A stretch of DNA of 64,000 bases, from positions 124,001 to 188,000 of the forward strand of contig VTPC01090932.1 in NCBI GenBank assembly GCA_011009095.1, written 5' to 3'. The stretch comes from Ignelater luminosus (lineage: Eukaryota > Arthropoda > Insecta > Coleoptera > Elateridae). The notes under the pieces are model-generated. The model saw only the letters and a list, made by a program, of their open reading frames with translations. It did not search any database and was not told the origin of the DNA. This document shows, one piece after another, positions 35,901 through 46,725 of the stretch. Made by a program: the position numbers and the translations under genes. Every line of letters starts with the position of its first letter. Within the stretch, counting starts at the first letter, position 1.

Positions 35901-38900
35901 TTAATATTTTGTATGTTCTTCAGTGTACAAAAAAATTGTTGCTAGCTTTTATTTGCAATACAATACTTTTTTATTAACTCTTCTGAATTGTAAGATTTGT
36001 AACTGATGAATACAAAATAAACTAATTTCACCTAACAATTTCTTTAGTTTCTAATTATTCTCAAACTTAAACAGAATTGTGTATGATTTATACTAAGACC
36101 TACACTTACGATGTAATGTATGTTGTGGATTGTCAATAATTCGAATTTGTCGATCTGGTATTAAAGGTTCACCATCAGGTCCACCAACATCAGCAGGAAG
36201 TTGCCAACGTGCTGCGTCCTCTTCAAGTTTTGAACGTGGAAAATATAATGGCAGTAATATTTCATAAATTCCTAAATCAGAACTTCCCACAGTAAATATT
36301 ACTGTGTCAAGCGAACTTCCATGCTGTTCAAGAAACCTTCTGACTGTGCCTGTAAACAACAATAATTATATTAGAAACGATAATTTTAAATAATAATCAC
36401 AATATAAAATACGGTTTTTTTTCGATAAATTCCTTATGAACTACTGTTTCAGTTAGATTGCTACAAAAAATGAATACAAAATAATTTACTCCATGTCAAT
36501 ATTATGCAGGTGTGGTAATAGGATTGGCTGATAAACTCATCACAGCTTTGTATGCACAAGCTTTTAAATGGTTTCCTCATTATATAAATCCACATTTATG
36601 GTAATAAAGAAAAGAAAACCGTTAATTTCCGATTTTCATTTTAAAAATTTGAAACTCAATATTCTTGTTTATGAATTCTCATTGAAATAGAATTAATTAT
36701 AAAATTGATAACAATAATTTTGACTTAAACTAACATTCCTTTTTGTAATAAACAATAAAATGTGTTAATGTTAAATATTAATTAAATCTATTACAGGATT
36801 AGAAGCAAAAAGTTGAACTAAAAGAAACTTAACTACTGAACACAAACTTTTAGGGGGAAATGACCATCAGATTTATTCTCAACACTCAACAATCTATAAT
36901 TAGTTTCTGTACAAAGTTTTGGTTCGATTCTGTTTGTTTAAACAGGAGCACTTCCTTTTCATAGAAAATGATTGAAATTGACTGTTCAGCATCAATTTCT
37001 CATATTGTTCAGTTTATATTGAAATTTCTTTTATGTCAGTAAATATTTGGAAGTTGAACTTCTTCATTTTAATTAAAATGGCATAAATCCATTTCATTTT
37101 TTATTCAATTTTATTTGTATGTGTTTTCAGGAAACTTTCTATTTAAGAATTGTGAAAATTCAACTAATATTTCTCATTATATTATAAAGGAATTACTATC
37201 AGTAATAATAACATAAGGCAAAAATATTGAGACTTACGTAAAGCTGTATGGGCTCCTTCGTCTGGTGGATAATTTCTTTTTACAGAATTTATAACACAGA
37301 TAGCTATTGAATGTAATCCCATTTCTTGTGATTTTTGGAGTACATTTCTGAAAATAAAAAAAATGTTCTGTATTAATTCAAACAATATGGATGCTAGTCT
37401 AGATGCAGAAAAAGAAATGTTTGTGTGTTTATGCAGCTATAGCATGGTGTGTTAAAAAAACAGAAATAATCTACATTATTGTTAATGTCAATACTTGTAT
37501 TAATCTTCAATAAATAGAATATCAGAGACCTATTCCTATCTTCAACAATAGTAGTTATTTTCTTGTCTTTGTGTCCAAGTTATTTAAATATTTCATTTTA
37601 TTTTTTTAATCAAGGATGTTTACAATAACAATAAATATATAGATTTTTGATGTAGTTATGTAGATATTATGATATTAACATGCAGTCAATACAATTCTTT
37701 CAATTTGAGTAACTTCATTAGTACTTAGGAAAACTACAACACACAGAAACATGGAATGCAAAATATAATATTGCATTATGATATTAAGAGAGTAAGAGAT
37801 TTTAATAACATGGTGCATCCTAGCATTAAATAGAGCCAGTCTGATATCTACCATTACCTAGATATTGCATTCAAAACACTGTAGTATCATTACAATAATA
37901 AACCATCATTAAGGATTTCAGACTGCTAAATATTCAAGCAACTAAAGTAAAACAAAACTTGAAATGAATCACACAAGAATACCTAGTTATATACTACCTA
38001 AGTATCTTTAATCACTTATCAGTAACTATGAAATTCTTTGATATTATAAAATATGTACTTCTCTAAGTCATAGCTAATTATTTAAGAACTATGTCATCTT
38101 TCAGGAAGATCTTTATAGGTAGAACCAAAATAAATCAGAAAGTATTTTCACCACAAATAGGACGAATATAACAAATCAGCATTAAATGTAAAATGTCATC
38201 AAAAAGAACCCAAAGAAATTTCACTCCTTTAATACAAGATTTATAGAACTATAATTAAACAACTACATAATAGTGGACAACAGCCAAATAAAGTTTCTCT
38301 TTAAATCACTAAAGTGGATTATTTTACCTTGGTGTCTTTGTTTCTGTTTTATTGTGAGAAATCTCTCGAGACATTCAGTAAAAACTATACAACACATTTT
38401 AAGACTGTTTGTCATAGGGTACTATTAAATAGATTTTTAATAAACAAGTTTAAACTCCTCATGTACAGAATAACTTTATTTTGGAACATGAGAAAATCAT
38501 ACAATATAAATTTACATATAAATAACAATTATTATAAATTAAACTTGTTTTAATTTTCCATCTAATTTAGAACGTGACGTATACTAGAAGACATAAATTT
38601 TTATTTTCACAACATTAAAAACATCTCTGATGTTAAAAAGTTTTTATAAAGTAAATATAATTAGGGTATATTCACCATTACCTCATTTTAATATGACCAG
38701 AGAGGCCAAAAAGGTTTCCAACAAGCGACGCGAGCATTACATATTTATTAATGGTGTGCCTGGAGAGGAAATCTAGTGGGTAACCTAGCGGCGGTCATAC
38801 TGCTGCTAGCTGTAATTCAGGAAGTCCACTTTTAACGCAACTAACACCTGACATTAGGAAATTATTCATATGAGTGGAAATATACATTGAAATGGAAATG

Positions 38901-41900
38901 GTAGACGGATAAAATAATTTTTTATTTCTTCTTGTGGTAGATAATATTTCCAGGTCAAAATATAATCTAATTATTTTGTATGCTGCATATAATAATATAA
39001 TAATTTTTCTAATTAATGCTTTAATATTATCTAAGCTGTTGATGTCTAAATAGAAGCCGAGAAAAAAATGTTTTGCACTAGATTTAAAATTCTTCTACAT
39101 GTAAAGTATGTCTTTTGACAAAAAAAAAAATCACAATGGTAATTCAGCATGTAGATACTATTTACTTTATAAGAGCTGCAAGTCCTTCTATTCTTTCTAC
39201 ATAATTCTAACTGAGTACCTACTCTTCATACTAAATAAAAAGCACAATGTAAAAGGTTTTAAAAATGATCTAATTTGCATAAAATTGTCTTTCGTGACAT
39301 TTTTTATCTCAAAAGAAAACAAAGCTGAAATTGCACCACAATGACATAATTTTTTAATGTAGGTATTACTACCATGCCATAGAATTACTTTATATGATCG
39401 AAGTAATGTCATAGCTGCATATTCATCCTTCTGCTGATGCATTTACAAATATATCATAGTGTAGATCTAAGCAGTGTCATTAATTACAGTAAGAACCTTC
39501 TCATATCATGTTATCAGAGTTGAAACAGTACCATGTTCAAAAACACTTACTACTATAATTACCTCTTATTCAAGACTTAGTGAAGCCTAGTAAGATGTAT
39601 TTAAACTGCAGAAAGCACATTATCAAATAACAGGTAAAACATAGCAGAAAGTAAGTGGAGCCAGTTTCCAAAATGTTGTAGCATATAATTATGTGTAACA
39701 GAGCTTGAGGAAAGTTCATTTTCTTTCTCATTGTGTCTTGAACACATTTTTAGATAGTGGCAGAGTTTATAATACACATGGGAGTGCACTTCTTAAACTT
39801 AATGGAGTGGAAGATTTCTCTACAGAGATAGATTTTTCTAGATCCTTCTGTCCTCCCAAAATTTGAATCAAAAGGTTTTTTAATTATTAAGCACTATTCA
39901 TTTTATTGCAACTGGTGAGTATTATTCACAAAGAAAGTTTAAACAAAAAACTCTAAGAGACTATAGGAGAAGGCATTCCATAATCAGACTAACCTATATT
40001 ATAAGATGTTAACATGAACGAATCGTTCTTTGAGCAGATGTATCCTTTTATTTTAGAAATATGGCTCGTGATCAAAAAAGGAAGACAAATAAAAGACAAT
40101 TTGTTGAAAGCAGCGGTTAACGCCGTTGGTCAAAACTAAATATCTGCTGCTCTGGGATGTGGCTGAAAGTTTCAGACCCAAATGCCAAAATTAGAATAGC
40201 ATTCAATTATGCATGCAGGAAAATACTTTTTAAAGAAGAAGAAAGTGTCTTGGCTGATTGGTATATTGGTTTGCTCAAGAATGTGTTGTGAGCAAACCAT
40301 TGTAAACATAAGAAAACTAGCTTATGAAATAACTACTATTAAAGGTTCTCCCGTACCTGAAAACTGGCATGTAAGTAAAAAAACCTAGATGAGAATAGTT
40401 TCTTAGATTTATGGCCAGACATCTAAAATTAAGCTTTAGCCAGTTCGAAGGCTGTAGACTTTAAAGAACAACTTCATTCAACAAACACAACGTTCAGCTT
40501 TTCTTTAGCGATTTAGAGAGAATCTTTAAGAGGCACCGAAATTTCAATAGTGGTGTCTGAATTTACTTTATTGAAGCTACCATGACAACATTCAGAAGTC
40601 CAACATAATTATTGCTCAAAGAGTTATCAAGCAAGTATCCTCACAGACAAGCACCGAATGAGTCCTCTTGGTAACAATGTATTATGTTATATCAGTGTCT
40701 GGAAATACCATACCATCAATAATGGTATTTACAAGAAAAGAATTTAATTCACTAATGATTTCATGAGAACCAGCTGCAACCTTAGGATTAGTTTCAGACT
40801 CTGGTATAAATTAGCCATCATGAAAGTCACCTAATAATAGAACGACTAAATCTTGCCATAGACAGTAGTGTCATCCTTATAATCTTACCACTCCACACTT
40901 CCTACAAATTAAAGCCATTAGGTGTAGCAGTATTTTTTGATTTTAAGGTTTTATAATACTGCCCTGCAGGTCAGGTTAGCTTTTAGAACACATGTAAGAA
41001 TTGACCATGACACCTGAAAATATCAAATCAGGTTTTGGCAAGATAGTAATCTATTCTTTAAGTAAACATATTTTTGCAGATGATTTTGCTATCAGTAAGT
41101 AACTGACATACTAACAATATTGAAGACAACATACCCAATACAAACCAACACAACAAGCCTTCTACATTGAATAAGATTAATGAAAAACTGGAACAACCCT
41201 AATAGTGACAAATTATGGTCAACATAACTTCTACTTCTACAATTAATCAAAAAAAAAAGTTGTTTCTGTTTCCATAAAAATTCATAGACTATCCTAAAGC
41301 CAAAGAACGCAAGACAAAAGAGAGAAAGAAGCAAAAAGGCAGAAGTAGCTGACGTTGAAAAGATGACTAGAAAAAAAAAACAAACACAGAAGGAAAGTAA
41401 TAAGACCATTCGAAAATGAGGTAGTGATACTAATGACCTCTGAAAATTCTGATCATGATATTGACTTCATTAGAGACAATGATCCTCTACTTCTTTTAGA
41501 CCAGCTCAATAAGAAACCTATAGTAGGGAATTACATTTTAATTATATTTGGAGACAGAAAGAAAAATATTTATTACATCACAAAAGTGAAATGTAAAAAT
41601 AACTATGCTTTATTTTTCTTCACTGTAATGAAAGATATCTCCTCAGTAACAGTTGAAAAATCAAGATGGTACTTCCAAGGCCACCACAAGTGGTAACAAC
41701 AAAGCAACAGCAATCCTATTTCAAGCTTGAAGTGAATTCTTCAAATCTAGATGTTTGTTAAAACACTGTCTAATTGTAGAACATGTTTGATTCTGATTTA
41801 TTTTTATTTTCAAAGTGTAATTTTTTTTGTTTCTCCTTAAATTTACATAATATATTTTGTTACAAATCTTTTCTTTTATTATTTGTTTTTAAGACAACAA

Positions 41901-44703
41901 AGAAGTTTATATCTGTTTCAATAAATGGCATATCTATATAACAAAAGGTATTGTTTGTTTGATTGTGGAACTCCTTTCTGTATGCAATAAATTAATCAGT
42001 TTTTGTCGAGATGATATTTAACTTTTAATTAAAATAGAAATTTACTTGTAAACTGTCAAGTATTATTAACATGAATACTATAGTTTAAAAGTTGGTGATG
42101 TGAAGTAAATTTAAATAAATGCCTCTACTTAAGACCAACAATCAACTTTAAATTGTAAACTGAACCTATCAGTCATATTTGTAGCAATGCAATCAGAAAG
42201 TGGAAGCTTGCTTGTCAAAATGGAGAAAACAACTGTAAATAAAAGAAATAACAATGAATAGGCATTAAGAAAGCTGAATATAGAAAAGGGTTGTGGTCTT
42301 GTTTGGTCTTTTAGAGATTCAAAGCATGAAGTCAGTCTTAGAACTACTGAATAGCTGCTAAGTTAATAAATTGCATTTATTTCTATAAAAGAAAGAAGCA
42401 AAGACATTCAGTGCGGTAGTGCATTTGCAAGGTTCTAATGTATATAATTATTTAGCTACCACCTATCTCAAGTCTTGCCAGATTTGAGTTGTTTACACTA
42501 TAACTAAATTGTTTTTTGAAAAATGAAACTATGAATAATGTAAAAAACATTGACCTTTTATGTTCTTTTTCCATCAACTAGGAGGCATAACAACCAAAAT
42601 AATCATGTTTGTTTTCTATTTTTTCTTTTTTTTTTGTTTTCCATTGCAATCAATTTAATAAATCCTTCTTTTGTTGCATTACACTGTGGCTATGGAATCC
42701 AAAAATAAAAAAGATATAAGAAAAAAACAATAAGAAACCATACCATTGACTTTAATAAGATTTTGTCTTTCTCTTATCAGTTACTGGAATCTTGTATTAG
42801 AAATTGTATCTTAATTTTTAGTTGGTACAGACAAAATTACAAAAGTAGATTTTTGTAGTAGTTAAAAATAAGTAAAGAAATAGGTTTAAAAAGCTTTTTA
42901 GAAAAATGCAGAAAAGTTAGAAACTGTAATAACTATGAATATCCAGTTAATGTATGTTTACAAACAAGAAAAATAATAAAATGTCAGTACTTTATTAAGT
43001 TACACTTCTACTCACTACTTACATATTTAGTCAACAAAACTCATTACGACATACATGCATGCAATTGGAAATAAAGTGAAATTTAAAATTGTAAAAAGCT
43101 TTCATATTACACATTAAATGTTGCTAGAAAGCTTTAATCCTAGTCATTTATATGAACATTCTAACTATAAAAGAGCGTTATTTTATGTAACTTTTAATAC
43201 GAGTAGTATCATAACGATCCTTCATAAACAGCAGATTTTACAATTTGCGTATCCCGAAACCATCAGAGTATGATGGGTTGCCTACCTTGAATAATTAAGG
43301 CGTTATAAAATAAGTATCTATAAATCCAAGATAAATCCTGTATACATAGATGTTACTGCGAACAGTGTCCTTAAGAAAACAAAGAATTTTAAGCACAAAA
43401 TAAATATTTTTCTTTATATTTATTATATTAAACTGGTAGGTACAATTAATGACTTTGCAACAACACCCAAGTCAATTTAACCTTTCATAATGAACGGGTA
43501 TGTTATTATGTTATTAACACAGAAGCAACACTTGCTTTTTATAGCTGCTTATTAGCATATCAACATGCACATTTATTTAAAACAGCTCATTATCAAAAAA
43601 GCGATAACAACAAATTAATATTCACCCTACGTTTTATAATATAATTAAAGTGCATGCGAAGCTTTTCATAATATATGTTATATAAAAGTTATGTTTGCAA
43701 ACAAACTAATTACCTTTTCTATGTCGAAAATTAAACCAACGAGAATTTACATGTTTAGAAGATATTAATTATGTTGGAATGATGACAAATAACAATAATT
43801 TTAAAGGCTATATATACCACATGATTATTAAGTAAGAAAAATAAAATTACTGATGCTGCAAATTTGTTTTTTTAATCATTCATTCACTTACTATCAATAC
43901 CAACAAAAATAATAATATTAATTAACAAACAAACAAATTATCGGAAAGCAATAAACAGGCTCATTCATTAAATTTAGTACATAAACAACTTTGGCAACGT
44001 TAAGAAAACAATTTACTTAAAAAAAAAGAACTTACCGATAACAAATATGTAAAGTATTTTCGGCTGCTGATTGATATTTGATGTTGTATTTGGGTCCTAC
44101 TGTATGAATTATGTATCGAGCAGGCAACGCATATCCCTGAGTTACTCGTATTTCCCCCGTTCGGCATTCTATACATTATAATAACAAAAAAGATTTTTCA
44201 TAATTAACTGGAAATCTAAATTTTTCTTTAAATTTACCTCTAATATCTAAATTTATTTCTTCTTTAAGATCGGATCCCGCCCTTTGAAATATCCGATCGC
44301 TAACCGGATTACTGTCAGTCATTGACTCATTTGTTGAATTGACTATTGCATCTACTTGCAGTGATGATATGTCGCCCATCCTGGTTAGATTAACATAAAA
44401 ATGAATCAACAAAAAAAGTACTCCAATTAAACTTAAAACATTATTAATGATTGTCTACTAAAATTAAATAAAAAATCCAATTATAATTATTTTGTACAAG
44501 ATGCTATCTTACCAAAGAATGATTTTATGATTAATTTCGTCATCGTATGGAAATGGAGAGGAATTATGTTTGGCAGGTTCTCCACTGTTACTGTAGTCGG
44601 TTAGATAATGCGTTGGAGCGACTTCACTCCAACGTTTTAAATCACACGGCGCTACAAGATCTGGAGCAACCCCTAAGGGTTCTTGATTCATAACGATCCT
44701 CAT
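32775..44703 (-). CDS. GDAP2: GDAP2 orthologue, partial (macro domain, six exons)
   Basis: Coding exons, in order: 44,703-44,513; 44,380-44,238; 44,168-44,036; 37,347-37,238; 36,349-36,110; 32,946-32,775. All joins are GT/AG and phases are consistent, giving 329 codons plus two bases. The product has the macro domain at about residues 45-230 (AIVNSTNE, the phosphate-binding-type loop; YIIHTVGPKY; CVINSVKR; LLPLYFPRS) and the family's linker (VTVGDHAFSQMQGDLDQQR). GDAP2 proteins continue with a CRAL-TRIO domain (total near 500 residues), which is not seen here. GDAP2 macro domains bind nucleotides or nucleic acid, and a hydrolase activity is doubtful. Human GDAP2 loss is linked to recessive ataxia. 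Assignment to the family is firm; the exact start (Met1 or Met5) is not. Confidence 0.95.
32947..36109. other. GDAP2 intron 5
   Basis: 3,163 bases of A+T-rich sequence. No transposon or RNA gene recognised. Confidence 0.6.
36110..36349 (-). CDS. GDAP2: GDAP2 coding exon 5
   Basis: 240 bases after an 888-base intron. It reads TVRRFLEQHGSSLDTVIFTV and runs to ILLPLYFPRSKLEED, then LPADVGGPDGEPLIPDRQIR and NPQHTLH. It closes the macro domain and carries the family-specific LPADVG and PxxPxRQIRI linker. Donor CATC/GTAAGT. Confidence 0.95.
37238..37347 (-). CDS. GDAP2: GDAP2 coding exon 4
   Basis: 110 bases after the 6,688-base intron 3. It reads NVLQKSQEMGLHSIAICVIN, then SVKRNYPPDEGAHTALR. CVINSVKRNYPPDEGAHTAL corresponds to the conserved family block around the helix that packs on the ligand pocket. 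Acceptor TTTTATTTTCAG, donor TTAC/GTAAGT. Confidence 0.95.
37348..40060. other. GDAP2 intron 3, 5'-distal part
   Basis: A+T-rich. A small patch of higher G+C at about 38,690-38,860 (GGTAACCTAGCGGCGGTCAT) looks like an old repeat but was not identified. Confidence 0.5.
40061..41696 (+). pseudogene. pogo/Tigger-like transposase fossil in GDAP2 intron 3
   Basis: The ATG at 40,061 opens MARDQKRKTNKRQFVE, followed by the DNA-binding part (NAKIRIAFNYACRKILFKEE; TRKLAYEITTI by analogy), FNKHNVQLFFSDLERI, a decayed Asp-rich catalytic region (LDETA-like, then SGNTIPSIMVFTRKEF), the family's PENIKSGFGKIVIYSLSKHI, and a C-terminal tail KKPIVGNYILIIFGD through SSVTVEKSRWYF ending at 41,696. The span of 1,636 bases corresponds to about 545 codons, the usual length, so little has been deleted. 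Inactivation is by point mutations and frameshifts. It is antisense to GDAP2. Terminal repeats were not located. Confidence 0.85.
41697..44035. other. GDAP2 intron 3, 5'-proximal part
   Basis: A+T-rich with poly(A) and poly(T) runs. No feature recognised. Confidence 0.5.
44036..44168 (-). CDS. GDAP2: GDAP2 coding exon 3
   Basis: 133 bases after a 69-base intron. It reads ECRTGEIRVTQGYALPARYI, then IHTVGPKYNIKYQSAAENTL and HICYR. TGEIxxTxGYxLPAxYIIHTVGP is the central macro-domain signature. The donor is ATCG/GTAAGT. Confidence 0.96.
44238..44380 (-). CDS. GDAP2: GDAP2 coding exon 2
   Basis: 143 bases after a 132-base intron. It completes a Trp codon, then reads MGDISSLQVDAIVNSTNESM through NPVSDRIFQRAGSDLKEEI to LDIR. 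DAIVNSTNES is the ligand-loop motif of macro domains. The donor is AGAG/GTAAAT. Confidence 0.95.
44513..44703 (-). CDS. GDAP2: GDAP2 coding exon 1
   Basis: Codes for 63 residues plus two bases, from MRIVMNQEPLGVAPDL to HKIIL, and ends at the donor TTTG/GTAAGAT. PFPYDDEINHKIILW matches the entry to the macro domain. A good acceptor (TTTATTTGTTTGCAG, ending at 44,713) lies just upstream of the ATG, so a separate 5' untranslated exon is likely and this exon would start at 44,712. A second in-frame Met is at codon 5. Confidence 0.93.
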
Positions 44704-44713
44704 TAATTATCAC

Positions 44714-45484
44714 TGCAAACAAATAAATCTATTAGTCAACCTTTAAGGTTGACCTAATATCTATTACGGGCCCATTTAATGTGCCAAATACCGTCAAAAG
44801 ATGGGAGACATTCAACGAATATTACCTATACTATCGTTACATATATTATAGCGGTTGCTGCTGTTGGTATTTAAATGTCATGAGCTTACTAAAATGTCAG
44901 TTTATTACATTTAAGAATAATTTCATATTTGAATATAATAGTAGATCATTTATTTGTGTTAGTATTAATATTATTAAGTTTGTTGTTGCAGACACTTTTA
45001 GTTTCAAGGTTGCCCAAGAAGTTTAAAAACTGCATTATTACGTTATAAGTAATTATTTCAATGACATTAGATTGTTCATGGAAGTAATAAACATTTACGT
45101 TTGTCCAATAAAAAAAAATAATAATGAATTAACAGCAGATATAAAACAAATACTGGAATGATTTGCTTTTATTATGCTTCAGAAATTCTTCATTAACGAT
45201 GCAATTAAAATATTGATCGACGAAACATACTCTTTAGTCTTCCAATCTCAAATAGTCTGTAAATTAAGAATGAAAAATATTCGTAATTTTTCTTACATTT
45301 ACCTTAATTGAAATCCCTCTAATACAGAAATGCGTCAACTACCTACCGTCTTTTTGGATTAAAAGACTTCAAGACCTTTCTATGCGAAATTACTGTTTAA
45401 AATCCGTGTATAGCAGAGATGAGCATAGTTTTTCTAATACGATTACTAGTTTTAAACAAAAGTTTATTGAACCTTCCGCTTGCT
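44714..45484. other. Upstream region of GDAP2
   Basis: Should contain the GDAP2 promoter or first intron. No TATA box or initiator is convincing. No other gene is supported in the first 700 bases. Confidence 0.4.
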
Positions 45485-45640
45485 CATTTAGTGATTAGAG
45501 CAAATGCCAAAAAGGCATTTCTAAAATCTACTAATCAAGAGCCGGAAAAGAAAGAAAAGAGCTCAGAAAAAACAAATGGACATTATGCTCAGATTATAAA
45601 GACAATTCCTGATTTATTTCCACGAGCAGCAAGCGGATAG
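45485..45640 (+). CDS. Candidate terminal exon of an unknown plus-strand gene
   Basis: After TTGCTCATTTAG, a possible acceptor, a frame reads IRANAKKAFLKSTNQEPEKK, then EKSSEKTNGHYAQIIKTIPD and LFPRAASG before a stop. Codon use looks more protein-like than the surroundings: balanced composition, a Lys/Glu-rich stretch, then an ordered-looking end. I recognise no family. It could be the last exon of a gene divergent from GDAP2, or a TE remnant, or chance. Confidence 0.2.
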   Translation, partial: HLVIRANAKKAFLKSTNQEPEKKEKSSEKTNGHYAQIIKTIPDLFPRAASG

Positions 45641-46597
45641 CTTTTGTCCAAGTAGTTTTTGCCTCAATTGAAGAATGGCTATATTTGATTTAAAAATGAA
45701 TTTAGAAATATATAGATGTGAGCCTAAGAAACCTTAACAATCATTTTTAAGGTCTAACTTTGTATAAGCGTGTTAGTATAATGATTCTTATAAAATTATT
45801 GATCATCGGGAAAACTCATGGCTGATGATGGAGAATTATTGCGGCGTTAAGACAAAAACCAAAGTGATTCTATTTAAGTTAGTTATAATATTTATCTTTC
45901 GACGTGTTGCGACAAGAAAACAAGGACAAGGCTTTAAATTAGAAACATGCAGAAAAATCAAATATTTTCCGTTCAATAGAGCTTACAAAAATCACACCCG
46001 AAGTTTTAATTTTACGAAAAGGCGATATGTACTGATAGCTTAATCTAGAGGAAGTTTAGTTTCGAAATGTTGAATCAAGACACATAGTGTTCAGGTGAAT
46101 AGAAAATGAACGTTACGACAAAGACAGCAAATTTCCTTTTTAGGTTACAACAAACTATTTCTTTCAGCGATTGTAGTAACAGTTAGATTTTTGCGCCCTC
46201 CCATTTAATATGAAACAATGTAGAAACAACAGAATTAATCTTTTATTTTATTGTTGCGTCCTTATGACGATGCACCCTAGGCGGTTGCCTCACTTGTAGT
46301 TATATAACTTGCTTATCTTCCTCAGAGAAAAATTTCTGGTTGCACGTTTCTAGTTTAATAATGTACTTGATAAGTCAAATTAACATATATCCGTTTTCAG
46401 GTAGTAAGTTAAATCAGTCGGCACCGAACAAGTACCAAATATGTCGTGCTTTGCGTGTTCTAGCGCACCATGCATCTGCGTGGTGTGATAATGTCGTAGA
46501 GGTCTTGTTCCTGAGGTAGATAAAGGGCTTATGCTGACATGTGCAAGAATTTTGTTGTTGTGGATTTCAAGCCAATCCGCTTACTGTTCTTTTCAGA
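45641..46597. other. Non-coding stretch, possible hAT debris
   Basis: TGCACCCTAGGCGGTTGCCT near 46,270 resembles inner terminal sequence of hAT elements. No gene seen. Confidence 0.35.
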
Positions 46598-46725
46598 CAG
46601 GGCCGGTTCAAGATTTTAAAACTTGCCTTCCAGGTCAATTCCGAGTCCAAGGTGGGACCCTCCATGTCGGGGTTCCAAAAACAGTCTTTCACTTAAAGGC
46701 GTTGACATGTTTTAAACCGGCACTG
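46598..46725. mobile_element. hAT-type MITE, 128 bp
   Basis: The ends CAGGGCCGGTTCAAG and AAACCGGCACTG (inverted CAGTGCCGGTTT) match at most positions and begin with the CAG of hAT elements. The flanking octamers do not match each other, so the target duplication has decayed or the ends are slightly misplaced. Non-coding. Confidence 0.6.
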
